52,831 nt of DNA from an uncultured Clostridia bacterium (GTDB taxonomy: Bacteria; Bacillota; Clostridia; Christensenellales; Aristaeellaceae). This document shows, one piece after another, positions 1-8,610 of the stretch; within the stretch, counting starts at the first letter, position 1, and each line of letters begins with the position of its first letter. The stretch spans positions 1-52,831 of the forward strand of contig CAMVAJ010000009.1 in assembly GCA_947165425.1 (NCBI GenBank), written 5' to 3'. The notes below the pieces were generated by a model. It did no database searches. It was not told the DNA's origin and saw nothing but the letters and a program-made list of their open reading frames with translations. The translations under genes and the position numbers were made by a program.

Positions 1-180
1 GGGTTTCATAACCCCATCGGTGCCTTTCGCAGAAAGGCGGAACATAATTATGAAAAAAACACAGCACTAACACGCGGTCAAAATGTATGCTTAAGTTGCC
101 AGAAAGCGCTTTCCTATATTACTTCGCTGAAGGATAAAGAAAAGAACAATTACGTTTTGGTTCTTGATCCGGGCGAATGA
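1..180 (+). CDS. 3' end of an unidentified protein (partial)
   Basis: Frame 1 is open from the window edge to a TGA at 178-180 and gives 59 residues ending in LVLDPGE. A CLSC cysteine pair lies near the middle and the rest is lysine- and asparagine-rich. The stretch is clearly more AT-rich than the DNA after position 980. I do not recognise the family. The fragment could be the C-terminal domain of a larger protein that starts outside the window. The next small open frame overlaps it through an ATGA at 177-180. Confidence 0.45.
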   Translation, partial: GFHNPIGAFRRKAEHNYEKNTALTRGQNVCLSCQKALSYITSLKDKEKNNYVLVLDPGE

Positions 181-478
181 TCGCTAGGGTTAAAGACAGA
201 GGAATAGAAGTATGGTTCCTTGAAGGATTCATCTTCCCTGATCAGTGACAGCGGGAACGCTTCCAGGTGCGCGCAGGGCGGCATTTTGCGCTGTTTGGCC
301 AGAGCGGCGAGGTCACGGTATGGGGCTTAGGCGGAGCTGCGAAGGTGCTGGAGTGTTGAAATTGGGACGGTTGGGCATTGGCAGTCGTTCAGGTATCGGT
401 GGTGTTTGTAAGATTGGAAACGGTGGGACTATAATTGGCATAGTAGGCCTTATAGGCTGGGGCTTGGAAGGTTTTTGA
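177..478 (+). pseudogene. Decayed coding stretch, possibly the tail of a toxin or secreted protein
   Basis: From the ATG at 177 one frame reads 23 codons to a TGA at 246-248 and then stays open to a TGA at about 354, including SGEVTVWGLGGAAK. Near 340 protein-like sequence moves to the frame ending at 478, whose tail is strongly glycine- and isoleucine-rich (GGTIIGIVGLIGWGLEGF). Reading across one nonsense codon and one frameshift gives a single plausible polypeptide. This suggests an inactivated gene, but without a family match it is an inference. Confidence 0.3.
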
Positions 479-492
479 ACGAGGATATCTTT

Positions 493-822
493 ATGAATGA
501 ACATGAATTATATATTGCGCCAGATCAGGAAAGCACGATCTCTTGCAGAAAGTGCAATTGCAAGTGGAGATTTAACAGCAGCATAATCATGCTCACCACC
601 ATTTCGTTATTTCTTTTAGGATTGTGTCTTCTTATATGGGGATTTGCTCAGAAAAACACGATTATTATCCTACTCTCAATCGCTCTTTGGAGCGTTGCTA
701 AGCGACCATGGAGTATAATCGGTTTATTATGTTCACGAGGAATCATTGACTTAACAAAAGCAAAAGGAGAACAAATTGCGTTTGATTTTCAAAACAATTG
801 TGAGCAATCACAAAAGGATTGA
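493..822 (+). CDS. Small two-helix membrane protein, function unknown
   Basis: The 109-residue product has a cysteine pair (CRKC) near residue 20 and two hydrophobic segments, roughly residues 32-53 and 56-70, followed by a polar C-terminus. I chose the ATG at 493 because GAGG at 482-485 sits eight bases upstream. A TTG at 475 would add six residues but has no ribosome binding site. It lies just after decayed toxin-like sequence, so an immunity-protein role is conceivable, but nothing in the sequence proves it. A terminator follows at 940-971. Confidence 0.5.
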   Translation: MNEHELYIAPDQESTISCRKCNCKWRFNSSIIMLTTISLFLLGLCLLIWGFAQKNTIIILLSIALWSVAKRPWSIIGLLCSRGIIDLTKAKGEQIAFDFQNNCEQSQKD

Positions 823-939
823 ACAGGGTGCTAAAAATTTGGTCGCAGAGGTTTTATGCCGCCTCAGAAACAAAGGTGGGTTGACAAATGAAATTGCTAA
901 GGTATACGGTGATGTTGCTATAGCACGGCCTACCTGTGT

Positions 940-971
940 ACCATCATGTGCATACCATGATGGTTCTTTTT
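940..971 (+). terminator. Rho-independent terminator
   Basis: The arms ACCATCATG (940-948) and CATGATGGT (956-964) enclose a seven-base loop and are followed by TCTTTTT. It marks the end of the AT-rich accessory segment just before the convergent sensor kinase gene. Confidence 0.7.
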
Positions 972-986
972 GATTCTGCGAGCGCT

Positions 987-2288
987 TCAGGGGCGGGCTG
1001 AGGCTGGCGCGCGCTTCGGGGTTCCCGCTCCCTGGGGGATCCACATGGTGACGGAGGCCCCGCCGCCGTCCCTGGGCGTGATGCGGAGCGTGCCGCCGCA
1101 CATATGGGCCAGCCGTTCGCTGACGTTTTTCAGGCCGATGCCATCCCCGTCAGTATCGGTGAGCTTGAACTCGGTGCCGTCGTTGATCACGGTGATCTCG
1201 TGACCGCCCTCCGCCGCCCGGGTGCGGATCAGGATGTGCAGGGCGTCGAGATCCGGGTCCATGCCGTGCTTCACCGCGTTCTCAACGATGGGCTGCAGCG
1301 TCAGCGGGGGGAGGGAGAAGATGGTTTCCGGCGTGTCGTAGGTCACGTCCAGCCGATCGCCGAAGCGCGTCTTCTCGACGGCCAGATAGGCCTGCGCGTG
1401 CGCCAGCTCCTCCTGGAAGGGGACGTTCTCCGTCTTGACCACGGCGCTGAAATTCTGATGGAGGTACTTGGAGAAGCTGCGGATGGCCTCCTTCGCGGCC
1501 TCGGGATCGGCGTCCACCAGGTAGTAGAGGCTGGTCATCACGTTGTAGATAAAGTGGGGCCGCATTTGCAGCACCTTCAGGCTGAATTCCTTCTCGGCGT
1601 TCTCCCGGGCTTGGCGGACCGCTAAGTTGGTCTGCTCCGAGAGGATAAAAATGAACATCGCAAACGCGCCGAGGATCGCGCCGAAGGACACCAGCAGCAG
1701 GCCGTAGTTGAACATCTGGAGGAGAATGGCCGCCAGCGGCCCGGCCGTATAGAAAGACAGGGCCAGGCGCTGCCGGGCGGAGAGCTTACGCCACCTGCGG
1801 ATCAGCCCGACGAGGTTCAGCAGCATGATGGCCGCCGGGGGGACGAGCAGCAGGGGATAAAGCGGGCCGCGGCGGTAGACACCGTCCGCGCTGACGGAGT
1901 AGATGACCGTGGAGAACTGGGTATAGACCAGCAGGGCGAAGTAAACCGTCCAAAGCCCGATCACCGCGGCGAACAGCGGACTTGTCCGCCAGCGCTCCCC
2001 GCACAGCCGGATCAGATAGACCGTGAGCAGCGGCGTCAGGAGCGAGACAGTCAGGGACTCCACGAAGATGAGCGGCTTGATCAGGGCGACCAAGCGATAG
2101 ATGTCCGCAAAATAGTCGACGGTGATCGCGGCGGAGCAGAGAAACATCAGGAAGAAAGTGGCAATGAAATAGCTGCGCGTCCAGCGCTCGATGGGGCGGC
2201 AGGTGACGGCCAGGATCAGCCCGAGGGTCGTCAGCACCACGCCGGCGGTTCCGGCAGCGAAATTGACCAGCTGTGTCCAATCGATCAT
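987..2288 (-). CDS. LytS/YesM-like membrane sensor histidine kinase
   Basis: The product has 433 residues. The N-terminal half holds about seven hydrophobic segments. It is followed by a coiled linker, a His_kinase phosphoacceptor motif (QMRPHFIYN), an N-box (ENAVKHG) and a G-box (GIGLKNVSERL) of an HATPase domain. It should autophosphorylate on the histidine of PHFIYN and pass phosphate to the regulator encoded just upstream. The ATG at 2288 is chosen because it overlaps the regulator's stop codon (ATGA, 2285-2288), indicating translational coupling. A longer in-frame extension merely reads through the regulator gene in another frame. No extracellular sensor domain is visible, so the signal may be membrane-embedded or small. 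Confidence 0.88.
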   Translation of the reverse strand: MIDWTQLVNFAAGTAGVVLTTLGLILAVTCRPIERWTRSYFIATFFLMFLCSAAITVDYFADIYRLVALIKPLIFVESLTVSLLTPLLTVYLIRLCGERWRTSPLFAAVIGLWTVYFALLVYTQFSTVIYSVSADGVYRRGPLYPLLLVPPAAIMLLNLVGLIRRWRKLSARQRLALSFYTAGPLAAILLQMFNYGLLLVSFGAILGAFAMFIFILSEQTNLAVRQARENAEKEFSLKVLQMRPHFIYNVMTSLYYLVDADPEAAKEAIRSFSKYLHQNFSAVVKTENVPFQEELAHAQAYLAVEKTRFGDRLDVTYDTPETIFSLPPLTLQPIVENAVKHGMDPDLDALHILIRTRAAEGGHEITVINDGTEFKLTDTDGDGIGLKNVSERLAHMCGGTLRITPRDGGGASVTMWIPQGAGTPKRAPASARP

Positions 2289-2908
2289 GGCTCGGCCTCC
2301 GGCGTTTTCTGTGTGTCCTGATCCCGCGGGGGGAGGGTGATCTTGAGCCTCGCCAGCTGATCGGCAACCTCCTGGGGGTCCAGGGGCTTGACCATGAAGC
2401 CCTTGGCGCCGGTCTTCCAGGCGTTCAGCGCGTAATTCGGGTAGGCGGTCAGATAGACCACGTGGGTCGCCGGGTTGACGGCCAGCAGCTGCTCGCACAG
2501 CTCGAAGCCGTTGGTCTTGCCCATCTCGATATCGAGAAAGGCCAGATCGACGCGGTGGGCCGACGCGAACTCGAGCGCCTCCCGCGGCCGGGTGAAGCCG
2601 GTGATCTCCGCGCCCGGCAGCGCGCTGCGCAGCGCGCCGAGGCTCCCGGCCATGATGAGGGGCTCGTCGTCCACAAGGATCACCGTCGGCGCGCGCTGGG
2701 TGAGGCTTTCATCCGGAATGAGCGCGGAGACCTCGACGCCCAGGCACTTCGCCAGGCGCGGAAGCACCATCAGATCCGGCAGGCGGAGCCCGCTCTCCCA
2801 CCGGGCGATGCTGGAGCGGTCCATATACATCATCGAGGCCAGCTGCTGCTGGGTGATGCCCTTCTGCGCCCGAAGCCGCCGCAGTCTCTCCGCAAAGCTC
2901 TCCGACAC
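2285..2908 (-). CDS. Response regulator with N-terminal XRE helix-turn-helix and C-terminal receiver domain
   Basis: The product has 207 residues. Residues 1-60 form an XRE/Cro-type helix-turn-helix (GITQQQLASMMYMDRSSIAR). Residues 75-195 form a receiver domain with VDDE, the phosphoacceptor aspartate in AFLDIEMG and the conserved lysine in MVKPLD. Most regulators have the receiver first, so the order is reversed here. The GTG at 2908 is preferred over the ATG at 2932: GGAGGG lies six bases upstream of it, and the promoter at 2942-2970 would start transcription too close to 2932. The kinase gene follows with a four-base overlap. Phosphorylation presumably alters dimerisation or DNA contact of the XRE head. 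Confidence 0.88.
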   Translation of the reverse strand: MSESFAERLRRLRAQKGITQQQLASMMYMDRSSIARWESGLRLPDLMVLPRLAKCLGVEVSALIPDESLTQRAPTVILVDDEPLIMAGSLGALRSALPGAEITGFTRPREALEFASAHRVDLAFLDIEMGKTNGFELCEQLLAVNPATHVVYLTAYPNYALNAWKTGAKGFMVKPLDPQEVADQLARLKITLPPRDQDTQKTPEAEP

Positions 2909-2941
2909 GGATATCCCTCCCGCCCGTTTCATCTTGCGTCT

Positions 2942-2970
2942 ATCATATCGGAATCTCAGAGCGTTTTCAA
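2942..2970 (-). promoter_or_regulatory. Sigma-A type promoter for the XRE-receiver/kinase operon
   Basis: On the minus strand TTGAAA (2970-2965) is followed after 17 bases by TATGAT (2947-2942). The predicted start of transcription is near 2934. This supports the GTG start of the regulator gene. Confidence 0.6.
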
Positions 2971-3024
2971 GACGGGTGCATCAAAAAATGTGCCATTCTG
3001 GAACGCTCTCTTGCGGAAAAACTA

Positions 3025-3053
3025 TTTCAAATGTAGAGAATAGATGCTATAAT
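3025..3053 (+). promoter_or_regulatory. Extended -10 promoter for the VWA surface protein
   Basis: TTTCAA (3025-3030), a 17-base spacer and TATAAT (3048-3053), with TG one base before the -10 hexamer. The leader to the ATG at 3168 is about 108 bases and holds no recognised riboswitch. It is divergent from the promoter at 2942-2970. Confidence 0.55.
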
Positions 3054-3167
3054 ATAGCTGTATACATGGCTATTAAAACGTATGTGACATCGCTGCTTTG
3101 CGGGCTCCCGCGATTTGTGCGCGGGGCGCGGAAAGCCGGACAGATAAATGGGCGAGGAGTGCGGCGG

Positions 3168-6100
3168 ATGAGAGAGAATAGAAAGCTGAAGAGAATAGCG
3201 GCCATCCTGCTGACCGTCGTTTTGGTTTTGCAGATCAGCCCCGTGGGCGTGGCGGACGACCCCGCCGGGCGGAGCCCGATCTACAGCGACTGGTGGAAGC
3301 CGAAGGACGTGCTGACGGCGCCGGAGTACACCTTCTCGGACGTGGGGGAGACGGTGCTGCTGCCGTACCTGCTGGGCATCAACGGCATCTACGGGTTCAT
3401 CCGGGACGCGCAGGTCGACACCGACGCGCTGCAGCTGAGCAACAATCTGTATCTGAAGGCGGTTGACTATTTCAAGAACGCCACGCTGACCGTCACGGTG
3501 GGACAGAAGACCTATACCTTCATCCTGCACAATCCGGGCGAGGGAAAGATCATCCCCGCCGGGGAGACGGTGACGGGCGAGAGCGGCAGCTTCACCGCGG
3601 CGAGCCAGATCCCGGTCGGAACGCAGCTCGTCGTGGGCTCCTTTGAACCGACGGAGAGTCAGCGCGCGGCGATCCCCGCCGAGGAGGGCATCACGCAGAT
3701 CGTTTGGATGGACATCGGCCTGCAGGCCCCGGACGGCGCGGACGTCCACGCCGGCGCGGAGGTCCTCGTCAAAACCAATATCGAGCTGCCCGCCGCGCCG
3801 GAGCGGGACGGGCTGGTTGGGCGAGCCGTGGTGAAGGACGCGCGGCTGTACCATGTGACCGGCGAGGAGACGCTGGAGGAGCTGCCGGTGCAGGTGGAGA
3901 CGGCGAACGGCGTCATCACCGCGCTCCGCTTCGCCACGGAATCCTTCTCCGGCTTCGCACTGTCCTACACGGTGGATTTCGAGTACGGCGAGGCGGGCGA
4001 GACCTACGAATTCAGCCTCCCGGGCGGCGGCTTTGTGACCCTGCGCCAGCTGGCGGAGGCCCTGGGCGTCCGTCCGAACGAGGAGCAGACCATGGAGGCG
4101 TTCCTCGCGGAGATCGAGAACGTGACCTTCTCCGATCCGAGCCTCGTCTGGGTCGGGAAGGTGGACACCGACAGCACCGTCGGCGAGGTGAAGGCCGCCT
4201 ACAACTTGGCGTGCGAGTACAGCGCCGAGCTGACGGAGGAGCAGATTGCCGAGATCAACGCCGCCCCCGTGCCCGCCGGCGAGTGGCTGCTGATCAGCCT
4301 GAAGCCCTTCCTGAGCGAGGAGACGCTGACCGTCACCATGAAGGACGGGGAAGTCTGGACGGTGTCGGTGACGGATGCGCAGATCGTGACCAATGTGCTG
4401 ACTTCCGATGGAGAGCGCTTCCGGATCACGGTGACCTATGAAGACGATGCAATGATCCCGGACGGTTCTGTCCTTCTGGCAACCGAGATTCTGGAAGGCA
4501 CGGAAGCATATGAAAGGTATCTGGCAGAAGCGGAAGTGCAATGGGAGGCAGATGAAAGAGAAAGCCTTATCAATTATGCCAGATTCTTTGATCTTGAAAT
4601 CCAATTTGAAGGAAAGATAGTAGAACCACAAGCGCCTGTCGAGGTGGAGATCGTCCATGAAGATGGATTTACACTTCCTGGTGACGAGTCTCTCAGCGTG
4701 ATTCACTTTGCCGAAAATGGTACTGAGATTATCGATGAGGTCTACACAAATAAAGATGGAACAGAGATTATCTATGAACAGAACGGCTTTTCGGTAATCG
4801 GAACTGTTTCCACGGTTAAAGATAGCGGATGGCCGACTGCAAACACACAATACGTGCTTGTGCTGCAGGACGGAGAGGATTACTATGCTCTGAAGCAGGA
4901 CGGGACGTTAACGAAGGTACGGTTTTTCAATAACACAGTTTCTTTCATCGGTGAGGGAACGACGACAACGGATTATATCCACGACTATTTGTGGTATGTT
5001 GTATCCAGTGGAGCCAGAGGTAAGATATCTGATAAATATACGGAGTATAATGCGTCGCCGGACGGACAAACTTTTATTGACCCATACAGTTCGGGAATTT
5101 TTAGCGGAACAAGTCGCCAGCTTCAGATCAGAGACGGGAAAATATACTGTAACGGGCAGCTTCCGGGTTCCTCAGGTTACACGCAGGTAACATTATCTGC
5201 CGCTGACGGACAGCTGAGCCGCGTAGCTTTAACTTCTGACAGCGCTTCGCCGATACTTTTTGCCACTGCGAGTTCGTTTACTGCAAATGAAAACGAGACA
5301 GATTTGTTCACTCAGGAAGAAGTCGAATTGATCGTTGACAAATGGAAAGAGCAAAAAACGCAGAAGGCAAGTACCGATAAAACCGCTGAAGTCTATGATT
5401 ATGAGAATAGAGTTTATCGCGTAGATATCACTGCTTCATCTTCGGATTATGAGATTTCGCCGAGTATCGCGGTGGATTTCGTAGTGGATGCATCCAGATC
5501 AATGTTCTTCCCGACGAGTGTCACCCAGGTAGGGACTTTTAGCGGAACAAATGCGTCTGGTGTAAGAAACTGGATCAATAGTAACGGAAATACAGATCAG
5601 GTCTATTTTGTCATCCAAGATAAAAACGGTAAAGCAACTCAATATGCGATTTTCTATGATCCAGAAAGCACGTATACAAATTATGGACGGACCTATAAAG
5701 GCCAGTGGCTCTGGGTCGATGCCTCCAACTACAACCCGCCGGATGATATAGCAAATGGTGGCAATAAGAATTCCAGAACTGCGGGGAATCCTCTTAGCAG
5801 TTGGAATTACGACACTATGGACGACGGAAAGATCTATACGACCGGCATTACAGGAACATCAGATGGGACTTATGGGACACGAAAAAAATGGGTCAGCCGT
5901 ATTGAATATTTAAAGCAATGCGTAAGAGTGGCGGCTCAGGTCATCTACGCTGTGGATGAAGGCGCCCAGATTGGATTAGTTGGCTTCAATAAAAACATTA
6001 AAGACTACGGGACATTTGGTAAGAGCGAGCAGAATACACTGATAAATAATATAAACAACATCAGCTTGGATGGCGGAACCAATCATCAAGGCGGACTGCA

Positions 6101-8429
6101 AACAGTAATCGACAAGTATAAAAAAGGAACGGCATTCTATGCGGAGCACTATGCGGGACGAAAGCATGTCGTCGTGCTGGTGACGGATGGTGCACCAAAC
6201 GCGACAGGCGTTACATGGGATACAATAGGTAGAGTCGCAAATGCATTGAAGAATCAGGAAGATGACTTTGGTAACAAAACAGAACTGTATACCATGGGCC
6301 TGAGCCTTTCCAATGTTGGTTCAAATCAGAGCAATTTGTTTAACATTTCATCGGGAGCCGGCTACACGTATGCCGGAGAAGACGCTGCTCAGATTGTCAA
6401 CGCCGTTACCAAAATGGTGGATGCCATCTTCGTGCAGGCGCACCTGATCGCGGATGTGACCGACATCATCGACCCGGCTTTCTATCCTGTAAACAGAGCA
6501 ACTGGTATGCCGCTTGCGGAAAACGACTGGATCGACTTAAACGGCACAAAGGTTAATGCCGGCGCAAATGATGCGGCTGGGCAGATCAAGAAAGATGCTT
6601 CCACCGGGAACTGGTCTGTGGAGTGGAAAAATCAGAGTATTGAATGGCCGACTACAGACTCCAATGGCGCTGTTGTTGAGCCCGGATGGCACGGAACCGT
6701 CTTTGTAAAAGCAAAAGAGGATTTCCTTGGCGGAAACGGGATCAGCACGAATACGAATGGCAGCCAGCTTCACTCAACAAAGTATATCGTCAAAGGTGAA
6801 ACCCAAACGCATGATCTTCCGGAAGGAGCGCATACAGTCTCGTTTGAAACACCATACGTAAATGTTGACGAACTGGATATAACGAAAAACGAGTCAGAGT
6901 GGACCGTTTATCTGGGGACAAACGTTGACCCGCTGGCGGAAGTGAAAGCGCTGTGTGAGAAGGTGAAGGTAAAGGAGGTTGTTACCAAAACCGATTCGGA
7001 TCATCGCGTGTCCTCTGACGGCAGCCTGACATATACTTATGCTTCAAATACGAACGACAACCGTCCAGAGGTCAATGGAAGAGAAGAGTTCTCGCTATCG
7101 GAGCTTGGAATTACACTGACTGACGCGGACTGGAATGCGCTCATCTCTGGGCAGTCCAGGATCTTTGATTACAATGCCTACGGCCATTCTAAAGTCGGCA
7201 CGATCATGATCAGCCTGACGCAGAATGTCAAAACCGGAGAGAAGAATCTGACGGAATCTCCGCATGACACAACCGTCACGGGAGATGAGGTAGAGAAATA
7301 TACTCTTACCGTAAGCTACAGGCCTACGGGAGCCAATATCACCGACTGGCATACCGGATCCTTTGGCTCTGGCATGTCGGGAAGCAGAGCAGGTAATATC
7401 CTGAAGGATAATGTACATATCATAAATGTATATGCCAAGCCGCTTGAGATCGAAAAGATAGATGAAAGCAACAATCGACCCCTGGCCGGCGCAACGTTCA
7501 AGCTCTACAGGGAGGATGCGGAAAACGGCGCAGCCATCGAGGGCCTGGACAGCACGAAAAAGTATGCAGAGGTTGCAACCGCAACATCGGGCGAAGACGG
7601 CATTGCGCGCTTCAAGCACGATAATGAAGACTTCAACTTGGTGCTGGGCGAGACATACTATCTGATCGAGACTGCCGCGCCGCCGTACTACGTCGAGACA
7701 GACAAGGTCTGGACGGTTAAGGTGGAGGCGGAGGACGGGAAATACACTGATCTGGACAATCAATCCATCTCCAGTAAGATTTATCCGTTTAACTGGGATC
7801 AGGATGTGAAAGTTCTGATAGATGAGACCCCAGCCGCGGTCGTCGTGAACGGTGAGACAGAAGGTGCAACAACCATCATCACAGACGGTTCTTATGTATC
7901 TCATGAACAAGTGGTCTCGTTCCGGTATACAATCCCCAACACACAACTGTCGACTTCCATTGAAATCCCCATCCATAAGACCCTCAAAGGCCGCAATATG
8001 GAGGAAAACGAGTTCGCCTTCGTTCTCCAGCCTATTGACATCAAAGGCGTCCGGGATTATACCAACGTACAGAGGATCTATAATCCGAAAGCCAATGCTA
8101 ATGTAGAGGTTGAATTCAACTTTGCCCTGGAATACACCACGGAGAGCATCGCGAGCGCGCCATACCATACTAGTGACGGCAAAGCCGTCTACTACTACGT
8201 GGTCTACGAGGAGCAGGGGAATGTGGCGAATATCGAGTATTCCCAGCTCCAGTACATCGTCAAGGTTACGCTGTGGCAGGATGGCAATCAGCTCAAAACA
8301 AAGCAGGAGTACTTTGTGTATGACGGGGAAGGAGATCTTCCCAACGACGCGAGAACGGATCTCTTGACTACAACGCAGATGAATGCGAGAACCATGCGGA
8401 CGATGCGCATCCCCATGCGCTTCATCTAA
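3168..8429 (+). CDS. Large exported surface protein with VWA, CnaB-like and Spy0128-like domains
   Basis: The product has 1,753 residues. The signal peptide is residues 1-29. A long host-like N-terminal region follows. A von Willebrand A domain covers about residues 768-1084, with MIDAS residues D774, S776 and S778 and a second aspartate D1007 in TDGAPN. A SpaA/CnaB prealbumin-like domain covers about 1426-1525, with the E of YYLIETAAPPYY. A Spy0128/FctA-like domain (IPIHKTLKGRN) covers about 1595-1720. Such proteins act as adhesins or pilin tips stabilised by Lys-Asn isopeptide bonds. The ATG at 3168 has GAGGAG eight bases upstream. There is no LPxTG, basic tail or final membrane helix, so the C-terminus is probably truncated. 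Base composition falls near 4,440 and rises again near 8,100, suggesting a mosaic gene. Confidence 0.85.
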   Translation: MRENRKLKRIAAILLTVVLVLQISPVGVADDPAGRSPIYSDWWKPKDVLTAPEYTFSDVGETVLLPYLLGINGIYGFIRDAQVDTDALQLSNNLYLKAVDYFKNATLTVTVGQKTYTFILHNPGEGKIIPAGETVTGESGSFTAASQIPVGTQLVVGSFEPTESQRAAIPAEEGITQIVWMDIGLQAPDGADVHAGAEVLVKTNIELPAAPERDGLVGRAVVKDARLYHVTGEETLEELPVQVETANGVITALRFATESFSGFALSYTVDFEYGEAGETYEFSLPGGGFVTLRQLAEALGVRPNEEQTMEAFLAEIENVTFSDPSLVWVGKVDTDSTVGEVKAAYNLACEYSAELTEEQIAEINAAPVPAGEWLLISLKPFLSEETLTVTMKDGEVWTVSVTDAQIVTNVLTSDGERFRITVTYEDDAMIPDGSVLLATEILEGTEAYERYLAEAEVQWEADERESLINYARFFDLEIQFEGKIVEPQAPVEVEIVHEDGFTLPGDESLSVIHFAENGTEIIDEVYTNKDGTEIIYEQNGFSVIGTVSTVKDSGWPTANTQYVLVLQDGEDYYALKQDGTLTKVRFFNNTVSFIGEGTTTTDYIHDYLWYVVSSGARGKISDKYTEYNASPDGQTFIDPYSSGIFSGTSRQLQIRDGKIYCNGQLPGSSGYTQVTLSAADGQLSRVALTSDSASPILFATASSFTANENETDLFTQEEVELIVDKWKEQKTQKASTDKTAEVYDYENRVYRVDITASSSDYEISPSIAVDFVVDASRSMFFPTSVTQVGTFSGTNASGVRNWINSNGNTDQVYFVIQDKNGKATQYAIFYDPESTYTNYGRTYKGQWLWVDASNYNPPDDIANGGNKNSRTAGNPLSSWNYDTMDDGKIYTTGITGTSDGTYGTRKKWVSRIEYLKQCVRVAAQVIYAVDEGAQIGLVGFNKNIKDYGTFGKSEQNTLINNINNISLDGGTNHQGGLQTVIDKYKKGTAFYAEHYAGRKHVVVLVTDGAPNATGVTWDTIGRVANALKNQEDDFGNKTELYTMGLSLSNVGSNQSNLFNISSGAGYTYAGEDAAQIVNAVTKMVDAIFVQAHLIADVTDIIDPAFYPVNRATGMPLAENDWIDLNGTKVNAGANDAAGQIKKDASTGNWSVEWKNQSIEWPTTDSNGAVVEPGWHGTVFVKAKEDFLGGNGISTNTNGSQLHSTKYIVKGETQTHDLPEGAHTVSFETPYVNVDELDITKNESEWTVYLGTNVDPLAEVKALCEKVKVKEVVTKTDSDHRVSSDGSLTYTYASNTNDNRPEVNGREEFSLSELGITLTDADWNALISGQSRIFDYNAYGHSKVGTIMISLTQNVKTGEKNLTESPHDTTVTGDEVEKYTLTVSYRPTGANITDWHTGSFGSGMSGSRAGNILKDNVHIINVYAKPLEIEKIDESNNRPLAGATFKLYREDAENGAAIEGLDSTKKYAEVATATSGEDGIARFKHDNEDFNLVLGETYYLIETAAPPYYVETDKVWTVKVEAEDGKYTDLDNQSISSKIYPFNWDQDVKVLIDETPAAVVVNGETEGATTIITDGSYVSHEQVVSFRYTIPNTQLSTSIEIPIHKTLKGRNMEENEFAFVLQPIDIKGVRDYTNVQRIYNPKANANVEVEFNFALEYTTESIASAPYHTSDGKAVYYYVVYEEQGNVANIEYSQLQYIVKVTLWQDGNQLKTKQEYFVYDGEGDLPNDARTDLLTTTQMNARTMRTMRIPMRFI

Positions 8430-8431
8430 AA

Positions 8432-8490
8432 GCCCCACCGCCTCGTGCCGGGCGATGGGGCGGCCTCCCCGGCTCCACGGGGAGGCTTTT
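8432..8490 (+). terminator. Tandem hairpins and terminator after the VWA gene
   Basis: The first hairpin is an 11-base stem with one mismatch (8432-8461). The second, GCCTCCCC/GGGGAGGC at 8463-8486, is extended by one G-C pair and followed by TTTT. The pair lies immediately after the stop codon at 8427-8429. Confidence 0.75.
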
Positions 8491-8535
8491 ATCTGCCGCC
8501 TTTTTTCTCTGCCGGGGTTTCTTCCGTTCTGTCTG

Positions 8536-8564
8536 TTGACAGATTATTTCTGTGCTGGTAAACT
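8536..8564 (+). promoter_or_regulatory. Promoter for the AraC-type response regulator
   Basis: TTGACA (8536-8541), a 17-base spacer and TAAACT (8559-8564). A strong -35 is combined with a weak -10, as expected for an activated or modest promoter. Confidence 0.5.
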
Positions 8565-8610
8565 CTGAACCGACGAAAAAGCGTATTCGCAGCCGCGAGG
8601 AGTGAGACCG

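Noticed and set aside
776..973. 65-codon open frame after the small membrane protein
   Set aside because: It overlaps the previous gene, has no ribosome binding site and runs into the terminator at 940-971.
2475..3167. 5' extension of the VWA protein frame upstream of 3168
   Set aside because: It runs antisense through the XRE-receiver gene, precedes the promoter at 3025-3053 and lacks a signal peptide. The ATG at 3168 has a good ribosome binding site and an export signal.
3027..4850. 607-codon minus-strand open frame opposite the VWA gene
   Set aside because: It has low-complexity arginine- and glutamine-rich content and no ribosome binding site or recognisable domain. It is an antisense shadow of GC-rich coding DNA.
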